The notes beneath the pieces are model-generated. The model had not been told where the DNA came from, did not search any database, and worked only from the letters and a program-made list of their open reading frames with translations. Source: Planctomycetaceae bacterium (lineage in GTDB: Bacteria; Planctomycetota; Planctomycetia; Planctomycetales; Planctomycetaceae). From it: DNA of 64,000 nucleotides. The stretch lies in the NCBI GenBank assembly GCA_018699955.1, contig JABISG010000131.1, positions 1 to 64,000 of the forward strand, in the 5' to 3' direction. The position numbers and the translations under genes were made by a program. Positions 44,037-53,343 of this stretch are shown in pieces; position 1 is the first letter of the stretch, and each line of letters starts with the position of its first letter.

Positions 44037-44290
44037 GTCTCTCCAACGGTCTGAAATCTGCAAAATCCGGCGGCACCGTCCTTTGTACCGCTTCACTGGC
44101 GCGTCCGACAAGTATCTTTGGGCAGTTGCGCTTGTCCCAGTCGCCCGTAAACGCCAGAATACCGACATTGCTTACGGCTTCGCACCTCAACACATCTCGA
44201 CTGACGAGTTGGGTGCCACATCGACAAATGACCAAACGCCCGGCCACTGTGTCGGTTTAAGACAGTGCCGGTTTAAGAAAGGCTGACGCG

Positions 44291-44908
44291 GTGACGATCT
44301 CTGTCAACGAATACTTCGCGACGCGAAAATCTGATCGCAAAAAAGAGACCCGTTATCTCGCGGTCATCAATAAGGATTCCTGTACGTCGTGCAATTCGTG
44401 TGCGACGCAGTGTCCCGTCGATTGCATCTACGAAGTGGTCAGCACGGTCCCGTCGGCGAGCTTTCACCAAATCGACACGTCGCGCTGCATTGGCTGCCAA
44501 CTCTGCTTTCGCATTCCCACCGAGAGTAACGAGTATTACACGCTCGAAATTTGCCCGTGGAACGCGATTGACATGCTGCACAATCCCAACGTCAAGCCGG
44601 ATGAATCGGTACTCGTGCCGTACTATCTGGGTGAAGGCGGGGATGATTTGCCCTGGCCGAAGCTGGAAGAATACGCCTACCAGTTTTTCCTCGACGGCGA
44701 AGTCTTCCTGCCGACGAACGAGGCAGACCTGTTCGAGATCCTGGGGCACTTCGAGCGCGAGGATTGGTACTACGACGACGATGTGAAGGTGCGGCTGATT
44801 GAAGAGACCGCGCGCAACGAAGAATTCGTCCGTTTCCGCGCCACCGAAGAAGGCCGAGACATGCTGGACGTGGCGTTCGAAGGCTATCAGCGAATCTTTC
44901 TGGATTGA
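44291..44908 (+). CDS. Ferredoxin-like protein with two 4Fe-4S sites and a C-terminal extension
   Basis: Encodes 205 residues from a GTG start. Cluster site 1 is CTSCNSCATQCPVDCIY (31-47), a normal CxxCxxCxxxCP motif. Site 2 starts CIGCQLC (about 66-72) but 15 residues, FRIPTESNEYYTLEI, separate its third and fourth Cys (ICPW) instead of the usual three. The remaining 120 residues are acidic and aromatic (EDWYYDDDVKV), with no further Cys, and may be a partner-binding part. It is an electron carrier in the cytoplasm, partner unknown. Confidence 0.82.
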   Translation: MTISVNEYFATRKSDRKKETRYLAVINKDSCTSCNSCATQCPVDCIYEVVSTVPSASFHQIDTSRCIGCQLCFRIPTESNEYYTLEICPWNAIDMLHNPNVKPDESVLVPYYLGEGGDDLPWPKLEEYAYQFFLDGEVFLPTNEADLFEILGHFEREDWYYDDDVKVRLIEETARNEEFVRFRATEEGRDMLDVAFEGYQRIFLD

Positions 44909-44930
44909 TTCGCTGGGCACTGCTCTATTG

Positions 44931-45239
44931 CTAAACGATCCAAAGGTGGCCGGCACCTCGGTTCTGGGTGGGTGGCAGATTGCTCCGCGTATCCAAGTTG
45001 TACCACAAGCCCATGTACCAGTAGAGCGCATCGTGAAACGACGAAGACTGTTCGTCAAGTTTCAGCAGCGGCCAGTAGATTCTGTCCAACGATTCGTATT
45101 GTTTGTCCGTTGCGCCCCGGTTTTCGACCCACCACATGGCAGGCCCAACGCTCAGCACGTATAGCACGAGGAAAGTGGTGAGAAGGCCCCCGCTTCTCAC
45201 CGCCCAACGTCTGACTCCGACCCGTTCCTCACCAGCCAT
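44931..45239 (-). CDS. Small single-pass membrane protein
   Basis: Encodes 102 residues. The ATG has a strong GGAGGTGCAGCG ribosome-binding site; a longer frame exists but has none. A transmembrane helix spans about residues 18-37 (GLLTTFLVLYVLSVGPAMWW). The rest is soluble with RIYWPLLKLDEQSSSFHDALYWYMGLWY, which fits a periplasmic aromatic-rich helix. It resembles short planctomycete membrane proteins of unknown role. Confidence 0.65.
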   Translation of the reverse strand: MAGEERVGVRRWAVRSGGLLTTFLVLYVLSVGPAMWWVENRGATDKQYESLDRIYWPLLKLDEQSSSFHDALYWYMGLWYNLDTRSNLPPTQNRGAGHLWIV

Positions 45240-45317
45240 CGCTGCACCTCCTGCCGCCGATTGAACCGCCACCGGAATTCCCACCGAACCGCATGAACGC
45301 GGTCACTACGAACCTGT

Positions 45318-46343
45318 CTACTTTGTCAGTCGCCAACCGTCTTTCGTTACTTCTAAACCGGTGTGGCCTTTGTAGCGATCGTAAACTTTGTTCATTTCGT
45401 CGATGGAATCAAAATAGCCGACGATGAACGCTGCGCTGAATGATTCGCCCGCCTTGATGGGGCGGCCGCCGAACTCTTCGATCATGCAGACGTAGTTCCG
45501 CTGGTGGCACCATGCTTCGTGGACTACCGACGGATCGAGCGTCATTCCCGCCAGCCACGGCCCGGTCTTGCCCGTCATGGGATCGCGCAATTGATAGCCG
45601 CGGATGAAACGCTGCGGCATTTTGTTGCGGTCGCGACGGTAGTCGAATTTTTCATCGGGCGCGAAATTCTCGGCGAATTTTTTGGCCGGAATCTTGCCGT
45701 GGTAGCTCAAGTAGACCTGTGAAAACGTGTCGCCCTGCTTGTGGCGGATGTGGCCCGGCATGTCGAGCCGCAGAAACATGGCATCGCTCGAATTGACGGC
45801 ATCGATGCGGTCCATCGAAATGAAATACCGTGTGTTGTTGGGAAACACGAGCCACTGCGTCCAGACTGAGCCGGTCTTCTTTCCCGGTGCGGCCGTGCGA
45901 TATTGAAATGTCTGTTTGACGGCGACGAAATCCTTCCCGTGAATCACTTCGGGCTTGAGCACTTTCGCCTGAGTGCAAATCTGTGGTCCTTCGATGGACC
46001 GCTTTTGTCCCTTGCCGTGATACGGATTGCCATAACGGTAGACGAGTTCCGGATCGAGTTTGCTGCGGTACGATTTGTCGCTGCCCGGTTCCATAATCCA
46101 GTCGGCGATGTCCAGCCCGAATCCGGCATCGCGGAAGCCGGTTTTCTTATCGAGAAACGTCTGCCGATACACGCCGGTGACATAACCCCGCTTGCGAATT
46201 GCCGCTTCCAGCAACGGCGTCGAAAGACGGATTTCGTCGTCGTTCTCCGTCACGTTGAAATCGCCGGCTTGTAAGTCGGCAGTCAGGCAGAAAATTGCTG
46301 ACAATGTCACGCAGTTCAATATCCAACACATTGGTCGATTCAT
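45318..46343 (-). CDS. Exported protein of unknown function
   Basis: Encodes 341 residues from MNRPMCWIL, which opens a signal peptide (to about 24, LTADLQAG). The mature protein has many aromatic and charged residues and blocks such as FLDKKTGFRDAGFGLDIADWIMEPG, TQWLVFPNNTRYFISMDRID and YVCMIEEFGGRPIKAGESFSAAFIVGYF. It looks like a beta-sandwich (lectin- or galactose-mutarotase-like) protein, but I cannot name the family with confidence. No operon partners. Confidence 0.65.
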   Translation of the reverse strand: MNRPMCWILNCVTLSAIFCLTADLQAGDFNVTENDDEIRLSTPLLEAAIRKRGYVTGVYRQTFLDKKTGFRDAGFGLDIADWIMEPGSDKSYRSKLDPELVYRYGNPYHGKGQKRSIEGPQICTQAKVLKPEVIHGKDFVAVKQTFQYRTAAPGKKTGSVWTQWLVFPNNTRYFISMDRIDAVNSSDAMFLRLDMPGHIRHKQGDTFSQVYLSYHGKIPAKKFAENFAPDEKFDYRRDRNKMPQRFIRGYQLRDPMTGKTGPWLAGMTLDPSVVHEAWCHQRNYVCMIEEFGGRPIKAGESFSAAFIVGYFDSIDEMNKVYDRYKGHTGLEVTKDGWRLTK

Positions 46344-46387
46344 TTTGGTGTTTGCCCGCTTGGAGAAGACATCAATGGCCGTTCGAT

Positions 46388-46409
46388 CCCACGGGGTGCG
46401 GCCCGTGGG
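46388..46409. repeat. Intergenic palindrome, CCCACGGG family (copy 2)
   Basis: CCCACGGG-GTGCGG-CCCGTGGG: a perfect 8-bp stem. It lies in the divergent gap between the exported-protein gene and the FAH-family gene. Related copies are at 39781, 56892 and 58385. Confidence 0.75.
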
Positions 46410-46491
46410 CTTGGGGGATCTTGATTCGGTCGGATTGCAACCTCGTTCAGAATACCGCATAGTTGTGGCCGACACCACGATTGCACAGAAT

Positions 46492-46510
46492 CACGGTTTC
46501 AGAAACCGTG
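46492..46510. repeat. 19-bp palindrome upstream of the FAH-family gene
   Basis: CACGGTTTC-A-GAAACCGTG is a perfect 9-bp inverted repeat with a one-base centre. It ends 28 bases before the FAH start codon, a place where a repressor or activator could bind. It may instead be a dispersed repeat. Confidence 0.55.
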
Positions 46511-46538
46511 GCAAGCTCAACACCAAAGGGACAGCAAC

Positions 46539-47408
46539 ATGCGTTTGGCGACATTAAACACCAGCGACGGCGACCGCGTTGTCGGTGTGACTGGCGACGG
46601 TGACGAAACACAGTTTGTCGATTTGTCATCGACTGACAGTTCGATTCCGCGATCTCTCAAGGCGCTGCTGGAGCAATCTGACGGATTGTCGCGCGCGGCA
46701 ACGGCGATGAGCGCGGCGACCACAGCCGGCGCGTTTGTGAACGGCCGACTACGTGCGCCGATTGTTTCGCCGGGCAAAGTGATCTGCATCGGGTTAAATT
46801 ACCGCGATCACGCAATCGAAAGCGGAGCGGAAATCCCCACCGAGCCGGTCTGCTTCAGCAAGTTCTCGCAGACCATTATCGGGCCGGACGATGCGATTCA
46901 GTTGCCGCGCGTCTCGGAACAGGTGGATTACGAAGCCGAACTGGTTGTCGTCATCGGCCGAGCCGGTAAGCACATCGCCGAAGCCGACGCCCTCAGCCAT
47001 GTCGCCGGCTACATGAACGGACACGATGTTTCGGCCCGCGATTGGCAAGCGGGACGTCCCGGCGGTCAGTGGCTGCTCGGAAAAACGCCCGATAGTTTTG
47101 CTCCGACCGGTCCGTGGCTGGTGACAGCCGACGAGGTTGCCGACCCGCATAATTTGGGCATTGTCCTGCGGTTGAACGGCGAGACGATGCAGGATTCCAC
47201 GACCGCGCAACTCATTTTTACAATCAATCAACTCATTGCGCATCTTTCGCAACTGATTACGTTGCAGCCGGGCGATGTCATTTTCACCGGGACACCTCCC
47301 GGCGTCGGGGCCGCCCGCAAGCCGCCGGTCTTTTTGAAGCCAGGCGACACGGCGGAGGTCGAGATCGAAGGACTGGGAACGTTGCGAAACCCGGTTGAAG
47401 CGGAATGA
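46539..47408 (+). CDS. Fumarylacetoacetate hydrolase family protein
   Basis: Encodes 289 residues. The ATG has AAAGGGA upstream. The N-terminal small domain (1-65) is followed by the FAH core: VICIGLNYRDHA, VDYEAELVVVIG with the metal-binding acidic residues, GHDVSARDWQ and DVIFTGTPPGVG. Members cleave or decarboxylate 2-oxo acids from aromatic breakdown, often as 2-keto-4-pentenoate hydratase/isomerase types. The substrate is unknown and no catabolic neighbours are present. A BIME-like palindrome follows the gene. Confidence 0.92.
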   Translation: MRLATLNTSDGDRVVGVTGDGDETQFVDLSSTDSSIPRSLKALLEQSDGLSRAATAMSAATTAGAFVNGRLRAPIVSPGKVICIGLNYRDHAIESGAEIPTEPVCFSKFSQTIIGPDDAIQLPRVSEQVDYEAELVVVIGRAGKHIAEADALSHVAGYMNGHDVSARDWQAGRPGGQWLLGKTPDSFAPTGPWLVTADEVADPHNLGIVLRLNGETMQDSTTAQLIFTINQLIAHLSQLITLQPGDVIFTGTPPGVGAARKPPVFLKPGDTAEVEIEGLGTLRNPVEAE

Positions 47409-47431
47409 CGAACCTGACCCGAAAGAATCAG

Positions 47432-47523
47432 GCGAGCGGTGGGCGTCAGCCCACTGATGCGTCCAATGGAGCGGGCGCATGCGGAACTTGCAATTGACGA
47501 CCGGCATAAAGCCGGCCGCTCGC
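47432..47523. repeat. BIME-like composite palindrome between convergent genes
   Basis: The outer arms GCGAGCGG (47432-47439) and CCGCTCGC (47516-47523) are reverse complements. Inside lie two hairpins: GTGGGC-GTCA-GCCCAC and CCGGC-ATAAA-GCCGG. The unit spans 92 bp, almost the whole gap between the FAH and TPR-lipoprotein genes. It could also terminate both transcripts. Confidence 0.7.
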
Positions 47524-47540
47524 TGTGGTGTGTGGGCTCA

Positions 47541-48485
47541 TCACCAGCCGGCGGGAGTTGGAACGACCAACGCAACACGTTTGTTTGCGTCGTCGGGACT
47601 GCGACGGTCAGCGATTGCTTGTAGTGAGTTGCGCATGGCGACTGCGCGGCGGTGGTCGGGATGTAGTCGCAGGACACGCTCGGCGTCGGACCATGCACCG
47701 TTGAAATCGCCTGCTGTGTACCTTGCGTAGGCTAATCGATACCAGTCGTCGGCAGTCATTGTGCGGCGACCGGGAACCGATGCTGCAAGCGCAGTCGCTG
47801 CGTCGCTCCAGCGCCCCCGATGACCGTAGACAATTCCCAGCGACCAGAGCGCCGCAGCGCGCTGTTGCTCGCTCGCTGCCGTGCATTCGCACAGCGCGCG
47901 CAATAGTGGGGCAGCACGATCCGGGTGACCGGTCGCGATTTGCAGATCAGCCAATTGTAGACGGGCCACATTGTTTTCCGGATCACGCGATAGCACCCGA
48001 TAGTAGGTTTCCATCGCCAACGCATCCCGGCCGTGTTGTTCGGCCAATTCCGCTTTGAGCAACAGCGACTCGACATGTTCGGGATCGATGGCCAGTGCCG
48101 AAATGATGTCACGCTCCGCACCGCGAAATCGACTGTGATCGAGTTGGATTCGCGCCAGCTGTGTGTAGCTGTCGATGTCGTCGGGACTTTGACCGACGGC
48201 CAGTCGCAGTTGATCGACGGCCGCATCAACTGCACCCTGGTCGAGCAGCAGTCGCGCCAACTCGCGATGGGCCTCGACGTCTTCCGGATTGGCTTCGATG
48301 GCTTGGTGTAACAAGCTGCCGGCCTGCTCCACATCGCCCTCGGACTCGGCGCGTTGCGCTTGTTCCATCAGACTTTGTGCTTCCAGGCTGGGATGCCCTC
48401 GCACCTTGTCCAGCCACGAGCATCCCGACATCGCGCAGCAGGCCGCAATGAGCAAGATGAGTTGCTTTCCCGGCCAACTATTCAT
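47541..48485 (-). CDS. TPR lipoprotein
   Basis: Encodes 314 residues. The start MNSWPGKQ is the one just before the signal; the lipobox is AMSGC (about 22). Six or so TPR-type helix pairs follow: AEGDVEQAGSLLHQAIEANPEDVEAHRELARLL-like units, with the A..Y/L..A and P-E-[DN] linkers typical of TPRs. It is an extracytoplasmic scaffold, exported and lipid-anchored. The C-terminus has a Pro/Ala end. It is convergent with the FAH-family gene. Confidence 0.85.
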   Translation of the reverse strand: MNSWPGKQLILLIAACCAMSGCSWLDKVRGHPSLEAQSLMEQAQRAESEGDVEQAGSLLHQAIEANPEDVEAHRELARLLLDQGAVDAAVDQLRLAVGQSPDDIDSYTQLARIQLDHSRFRGAERDIISALAIDPEHVESLLLKAELAEQHGRDALAMETYYRVLSRDPENNVARLQLADLQIATGHPDRAAPLLRALCECTAASEQQRAAALWSLGIVYGHRGRWSDAATALAASVPGRRTMTADDWYRLAYARYTAGDFNGAWSDAERVLRLHPDHRRAVAMRNSLQAIADRRSPDDANKRVALVVPTPAGW

Positions 48486-48685
48486 CGATTGGAACTGCCG
48501 ACGGCGGACGCCGCGATAATGGGACAGGAACACGAAAACACGCTGATCAGTCGACGAACTTCAAGGGGTCTCCGCTTCGAGGGGGGATGTTAACACAGGC
48601 TTGTTTGAGGGGATAGAGGAACCGAATGACGATGCGATTCACTTTGGGGACCGCGTCGCAACTCGTTTCCAGATTGCGAGTTGAA

Positions 48686-49723
48686 TCACAAAGTTCGCAT
48701 CAGTCGTTCGAGCCGAGTGGCGATAATTTGCATTCGCAACACAACGCGTTCGTCGTTTGAAACTGCCTCGTTCTTGGTGCAACTGCGGCGGAGCCAGGTG
48801 ATTCCGGCCAGCAGAACTGCACTGCGATCGAGTCTTTGCACGAGAGCACGTTCTTCCGCTGTGAGCGGGGATTGCCGTTGGTATTCCTCCAACGCGATCT
48901 GCCACGCATCTGAGTCATCTTCAATAAGACTGCCGAACAATCGGGCCAGATCGGTTGCGACATTTTCGAACCGGCAAGCGGAAGCGTCGATGAATCCTGT
49001 GACTTCATCGCCAGTGAAAAGAACGTGATCGTGCCAGATGTCGCGCAGACAAGGTTGAAGATCAAACGCAAAATGCTTCACGGCGGCCAACTCGCTCTCA
49101 ATTGCGGTCGCCGCCTGTGGGAATAGTTCGAGGATGTGTCTTCCGATGTCATGAAATTCGGAGCGGCCGTTTGTTGGAAGACTCTCCTTGAGGTGGTGAA
49201 TGCCGCCGTGCTGGAGACCGCGAATACGCTGCAATCGTTCGCGAACGGCGGGCGACTCGCATTGGATTCGGCAAGCAAACCACTCGGCTTCGGATTGGCG
49301 CGGGGCGAACAACTTTGCTGCGCGATGCCATTTTGCCAAACAACGTGCCGCTGACCGCAGACGGGCTTCGCTGGGCTTCGACCAGTAATCGGCGGTCCCC
49401 GGCAGCCACGGTTCCAGTTGCCAATAACGGCCATGCCGCATAAAGAGCGTGTCGCTCATTTCACTTTGGACCGGGACAGAGACGCAGCCGACTCCCTGCT
49501 CGTGAATGTGCATCAGCAACCGATGCAGGCCACGAAGTCGCCGTTCCGGCAACGCATCGGGCGGCCAGCCGCGCAGGCAGAAGTCGCCAACCGGGCCGTT
49601 CGCGCGAACAACAATTGCACCGCTGAAACCTGGCGTGGGGAACGAGACCGATGTGACATCCCGCGTCTGCCTGAAGCATCGCAAGACGTCGGCAATGATG
49701 GGTGAAACGGTCGAGTGAGGCAT
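48686..49723 (-). CDS. APH-like kinase (aminoglycoside phosphotransferase family)
   Basis: Encodes 345 residues. The N-lobe has FSGAIVVRANGPVGDFCLRGW. The catalytic region reads CLRDIWHDHVLFTGDEVTGFID, whereas the family consensus is HGDxxxxN followed by the DxD/IDxxx metal ligand; RD, the spacing to IDASACRFENVATDLARLF, and the acidic block are kept but the usual HGD has become RDI. It is likely a kinase of a small molecule or a distant homologue with altered catalysis. It lies beside the SNF2 helicase gene but 28 bp apart and probably unrelated. Confidence 0.72.
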   Translation of the reverse strand: MPHSTVSPIIADVLRCFRQTRDVTSVSFPTPGFSGAIVVRANGPVGDFCLRGWPPDALPERRLRGLHRLLMHIHEQGVGCVSVPVQSEMSDTLFMRHGRYWQLEPWLPGTADYWSKPSEARLRSAARCLAKWHRAAKLFAPRQSEAEWFACRIQCESPAVRERLQRIRGLQHGGIHHLKESLPTNGRSEFHDIGRHILELFPQAATAIESELAAVKHFAFDLQPCLRDIWHDHVLFTGDEVTGFIDASACRFENVATDLARLFGSLIEDDSDAWQIALEEYQRQSPLTAEERALVQRLDRSAVLLAGITWLRRSCTKNEAVSNDERVVLRMQIIATRLERLMRTL

Positions 49724-49751
49724 TGGACCCAGGCACCCTATCGATAGCCCA

Positions 49752-52700
49752 TTACGACAACAGCATTTCCAGGTCTTCGGTGGAGAGGTCGCTTAGCAGG
49801 TTCTTATCGACCGTTAGAATCGCATCGACCAGCGAACGCTTTTTCGATTGCAATTTGGCGATCTTCTCTTCCACCGTATCGCGGCAAATCAGGCGGTAGG
49901 CCATCACCTGCCGCGTTTGTCCCACACGATGCGCCCGGTCGATGGCCTGCGCTTCGACGGCCGGATTCCACCACGGATCGAGCAGAAAGACATAGTCGGC
50001 TGCAGTCAGGTTCAGCCCCAAACCGCCCGCCTTCAGGCTGATGAGAAACACGCGGCAATCGGAATCTTCCTGAAATCGTTCGATGTGATCTTTGCGGTTT
50101 CTCGTTTGGCCATCGAGGTATTCGTAGACGATGTTCCGCCGATCGAGATGCCGACGGACGATCGCCAGCATGCTGGTGAACTGAGAAAAGACCAAGGTCT
50201 TGTGTCCTTCGTCGATCAATTCCTCGATATGCGGAACCAGCACGTCGAGCTTGGCCGACGGATCGTCCTGCTTGGAATTGTTGAGCAAACCGGGGTGGCA
50301 CGCTGCCTGCCGCAGACGCAGCAGGGCTTCGAGCACGTGCATCTTTGTTTTGCCCAACCCTTGATCGTGTACCATTCCCAGCAGCGAACTACGATAGTGT
50401 TCACGCAGCTCGTCGTACATTTTTCGCTGATCGTCGCTCATGTCGCAGTAGATTGTCTGCTCGATTTTTTCGGGCAGTTCGCTGGCAACCTGAGCTTTCG
50501 TGCGACGGAGAATGAACGGCTGCAAAGCGGTCGAAAGCAGTTTTCGCGACTCTCTGTCTTCAATGTCAGCCGCGTAGGTTTTGAAGACGGAACTGCGGCC
50601 GAGCATTCCGGGATTGAGAAACTCGAAGATCGACCACAAGTCGCCGAGATGGTTTTCTATCGGCGTTCCCGATAGGGCGACACGGTGTTTGGCCTTCAGC
50701 AATCGCGACGCCTTTGCGACCTGCGATCCAGAGTTCTTTATCATCTGCGCTTCGTCGAGAACAATGTAATCGAACTCGATTTCCTGCAACTGTAGAATAT
50801 CTCGGCGCACCGTTCCGTAGGTTGCCAAGATAATGTCCTGTTTTGAAAAGTCACCCAGCAACTTGGCTCGATCGAGGCCGGTGTATTCCATCACGTTCAA
50901 CTGCGGGGCGAATCGATTGCATTCCTGATGCCAGTTGAACATCAGCGATTTTGGAACAACGATGAGCGAGGGCAGTGGTTTCTCGCGGGTCTTAACGCGT
51001 TCCACCAGTAAGGCAATCAGCTGCACCGTCTTGCCCAATCCCATGTCGTCGGCCAAACATCCGCCGAACCCAAATTGCTGCAGGAAGTCGAGCCATCCCA
51101 ATCCGGTTCGCTGGTATTCGCGCAGTTCCCCCTTGAAGTCTTTCGGCTCCTTCACAGAGATCACGCCGGAGAATTGACGAAACTTGTCGCGCATTTCAAT
51201 GAATTGGTCGTCGAGATCGACCGATTCCTGCGCTGCCAGAAGCGCGTCCAGCATCGCAACCTGATTATGCTCAAACCGCACGTGGTCTTCGCCGACCACT
51301 CCGAGTCCGCCCAGCAATCCAACCTTTTTTGCCCATTCTTCCGGCAGGATGCCCAGCGAGCCGTCGTCGAGTCGCACCGTCGTGTCTCCCCGTGCCAAGG
51401 CAGAGAGCAACTCGGGGAACGAGACTTGCGATTGCTCGAATTGGACGTCGGCGTGTAATTCAAACCAGTCGATGCCCGATTTGAGTTGAAACTTTAACTC
51501 CTGCGGTTGGCGAACGCGTTGTCCGTCGGCGTGTACTTGCCAGCCAAATTCGATCAGGCGGCGAACGGCCGGACCCAGATCGCGGGCTGCAACTTCAACA
51601 TCCTGGCCGTCACGGCGACGGTCGATCAACCGACGAAATCCGCAATCCTGCAAAGTTCCCCACGCCTGCGTTTCGGCAGCGCGGTCGCGCAGAATGCAAC
51701 GCCCCTCTTCTCGTTGCACAATGGCCCATTGGGTACTCGATCCCGACAAACGCGTCCCCATGTATTCGAACTGCACCTGCCCGGTTAACCGTTCCAGGTG
51801 CCAACGACCACTGCGCGGGGAACGCAAAGTGAGATGAAACTCCGGCGTGCCGACCACTTCATCCAAACGCAGCTCTTCGGGCAATTCCAGTCGCGGCAGA
51901 ACGGGCATGTCGAGCAAGTGATCGACGAAATCTTCCTGCTCCCCGTCGGGAATCGTCAGCGGTTCCTTTCGCGTGAGCAGTTTCACCCACTCGAACGCGC
52001 CGAAGTCCTGCAGCCGGCCGATTCGCTCACCGCTCACTACCAAACCGCCGGGCAACAAAAACTCCGCCGCCTGAATCGGCAACGTCTCAGCATCGCGGCG
52101 CAGTCGCCCAAAGGGGACCCACTCACTAGTTTCCTTATCTTGCTCGATGCACAGGCTTAACTCCCACGGCGAGCCGTCGTCCCATTCCAGCGGTTTGGGT
52201 TTCTTCTCGTGATCGCCCAGAAAACGCACCCGCCCGGTACGGCACATCATGGGCAGAATCAATTCGCATAATTCGTAGGCCACTCGGTAGCGGTAGACGA
52301 GCGTCTGCGTCTCCGCTTGTTGCGCATACCAGTTCGATCGCTCGGGTGCGCCGCCGAACATGTACGCTAGAATCGCGCGGTCGTCGGCGTGCTCCAGTTC
52401 CTCGTATTCGCCGTGCCGCAGTTTGAGTGGTTTCAGCTTACCCCATTGACCGTTGGCTCGCCGCTGCCGTTGCGACGTCTGCACGATCAATCGGCCCGCC
52501 TCGCGGCTGGCGTTTGCGTCGATTTCGTAAAAAACTTCCCGGTCGCGGCCGGCCGAAGTTTTTTTCGCGTCGAGGCCGGCCATGTCGGTCCGGACGTCGG
52601 TGAGCGAGGCTTCCCAGGGGCGAAGCGGCTGCGCTGGTGCTTCCGCGCGGTTCGGCGCACCACTCGAATGTGGAAGTCCCGTCTCAGCCTCGAAACCCTC

Positions 52701-53051
52701 TTCGTCGTCGTCGAATACCAACGGAAACGAACTCGGCTCGGTTGTGAACGGAGGCACGTGTCCCGGTCGCGTCGTCGCAGAAAGACAGCCTTCCTCATCG
52801 ACGGCCAGAATTGTTGCCCACAAATGTTTGCAGACGCCCGTCTTCTGCATCTGCTCGCAGTTGCAGTACATCTTCAACTCGCCGTCGTTGCGAGTCAGCG
52901 TCGTCTGATATTCGACGCCGTCACGGACGACGCCAAACAACTCGTCGGACGTGACACGCGTGATCGCCACACGATCGGCTTTGAGGTAGGCGTCGCCCCG
53001 AAAACGAATGTCGGCACGAAAGGAAGGTTGCAACAAATCAGCGAGCGACAT
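49752..53051 (-). CDS. SNF2-family DEAD/DEAH helicase with N-terminal SWIM zinc finger
   Basis: Encodes 1,099 residues. A SWIM-type zinc motif is at about 60-78 (MYCNCEQMQKTGVCKHLW; CxC and CxH). The middle (100-600) is poorly conserved. The helicase core starts near residue 665 with DDMGLGKTVQLIALL (motif I), then VLDEAQMIKNSGS (motif II DEAQ), LSGTPIENHLGDLWSIF and, in the C-terminal lobe, FSQFTSML, YLDGQTRNRKDHIE and DRAHRVGQTRQV (motif VI). It translocates on double-stranded DNA with ATP hydrolysis; SWIM-SNF2 proteins (RapA/HepA relatives) serve in transcription recycling or repair. No partner is encoded nearby. Confidence 0.95.
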   Translation of the reverse strand: MSLADLLQPSFRADIRFRGDAYLKADRVAITRVTSDELFGVVRDGVEYQTTLTRNDGELKMYCNCEQMQKTGVCKHLWATILAVDEEGCLSATTRPGHVPPFTTEPSSFPLVFDDDEEGFEAETGLPHSSGAPNRAEAPAQPLRPWEASLTDVRTDMAGLDAKKTSAGRDREVFYEIDANASREAGRLIVQTSQRQRRANGQWGKLKPLKLRHGEYEELEHADDRAILAYMFGGAPERSNWYAQQAETQTLVYRYRVAYELCELILPMMCRTGRVRFLGDHEKKPKPLEWDDGSPWELSLCIEQDKETSEWVPFGRLRRDAETLPIQAAEFLLPGGLVVSGERIGRLQDFGAFEWVKLLTRKEPLTIPDGEQEDFVDHLLDMPVLPRLELPEELRLDEVVGTPEFHLTLRSPRSGRWHLERLTGQVQFEYMGTRLSGSSTQWAIVQREEGRCILRDRAAETQAWGTLQDCGFRRLIDRRRDGQDVEVAARDLGPAVRRLIEFGWQVHADGQRVRQPQELKFQLKSGIDWFELHADVQFEQSQVSFPELLSALARGDTTVRLDDGSLGILPEEWAKKVGLLGGLGVVGEDHVRFEHNQVAMLDALLAAQESVDLDDQFIEMRDKFRQFSGVISVKEPKDFKGELREYQRTGLGWLDFLQQFGFGGCLADDMGLGKTVQLIALLVERVKTREKPLPSLIVVPKSLMFNWHQECNRFAPQLNVMEYTGLDRAKLLGDFSKQDIILATYGTVRRDILQLQEIEFDYIVLDEAQMIKNSGSQVAKASRLLKAKHRVALSGTPIENHLGDLWSIFEFLNPGMLGRSSVFKTYAADIEDRESRKLLSTALQPFILRRTKAQVASELPEKIEQTIYCDMSDDQRKMYDELREHYRSSLLGMVHDQGLGKTKMHVLEALLRLRQAACHPGLLNNSKQDDPSAKLDVLVPHIEELIDEGHKTLVFSQFTSMLAIVRRHLDRRNIVYEYLDGQTRNRKDHIERFQEDSDCRVFLISLKAGGLGLNLTAADYVFLLDPWWNPAVEAQAIDRAHRVGQTRQVMAYRLICRDTVEEKIAKLQSKKRSLVDAILTVDKNLLSDLSTEDLEMLLS

Positions 53052-53343
53052 CCGCAGTATCCTGCCGGGTTATAAATCGTGTGTGGAAGATTTCTAGCGC
53101 TTCCCGCGAGCCTATCGAAATCCGCCCTGCTTTGGCACCCGAATGGCCAAACTTTTCCCACCTCACCTGAAAAAACGAGAATTTCAGCGAACAGTGAAAT
53201 CGAATAACGCAGATGTGATTGCGACCGAAGACCGTTGCTTGCGCTGCGGGCCAGTCTCTTTTCAGCGCCAAACCGGTGTGTTATAGAGTGTTCAAGCCGA
53301 AAATCTTGGTGCTGGCGGGTTACGCGAAGAACGGGGAACACTT

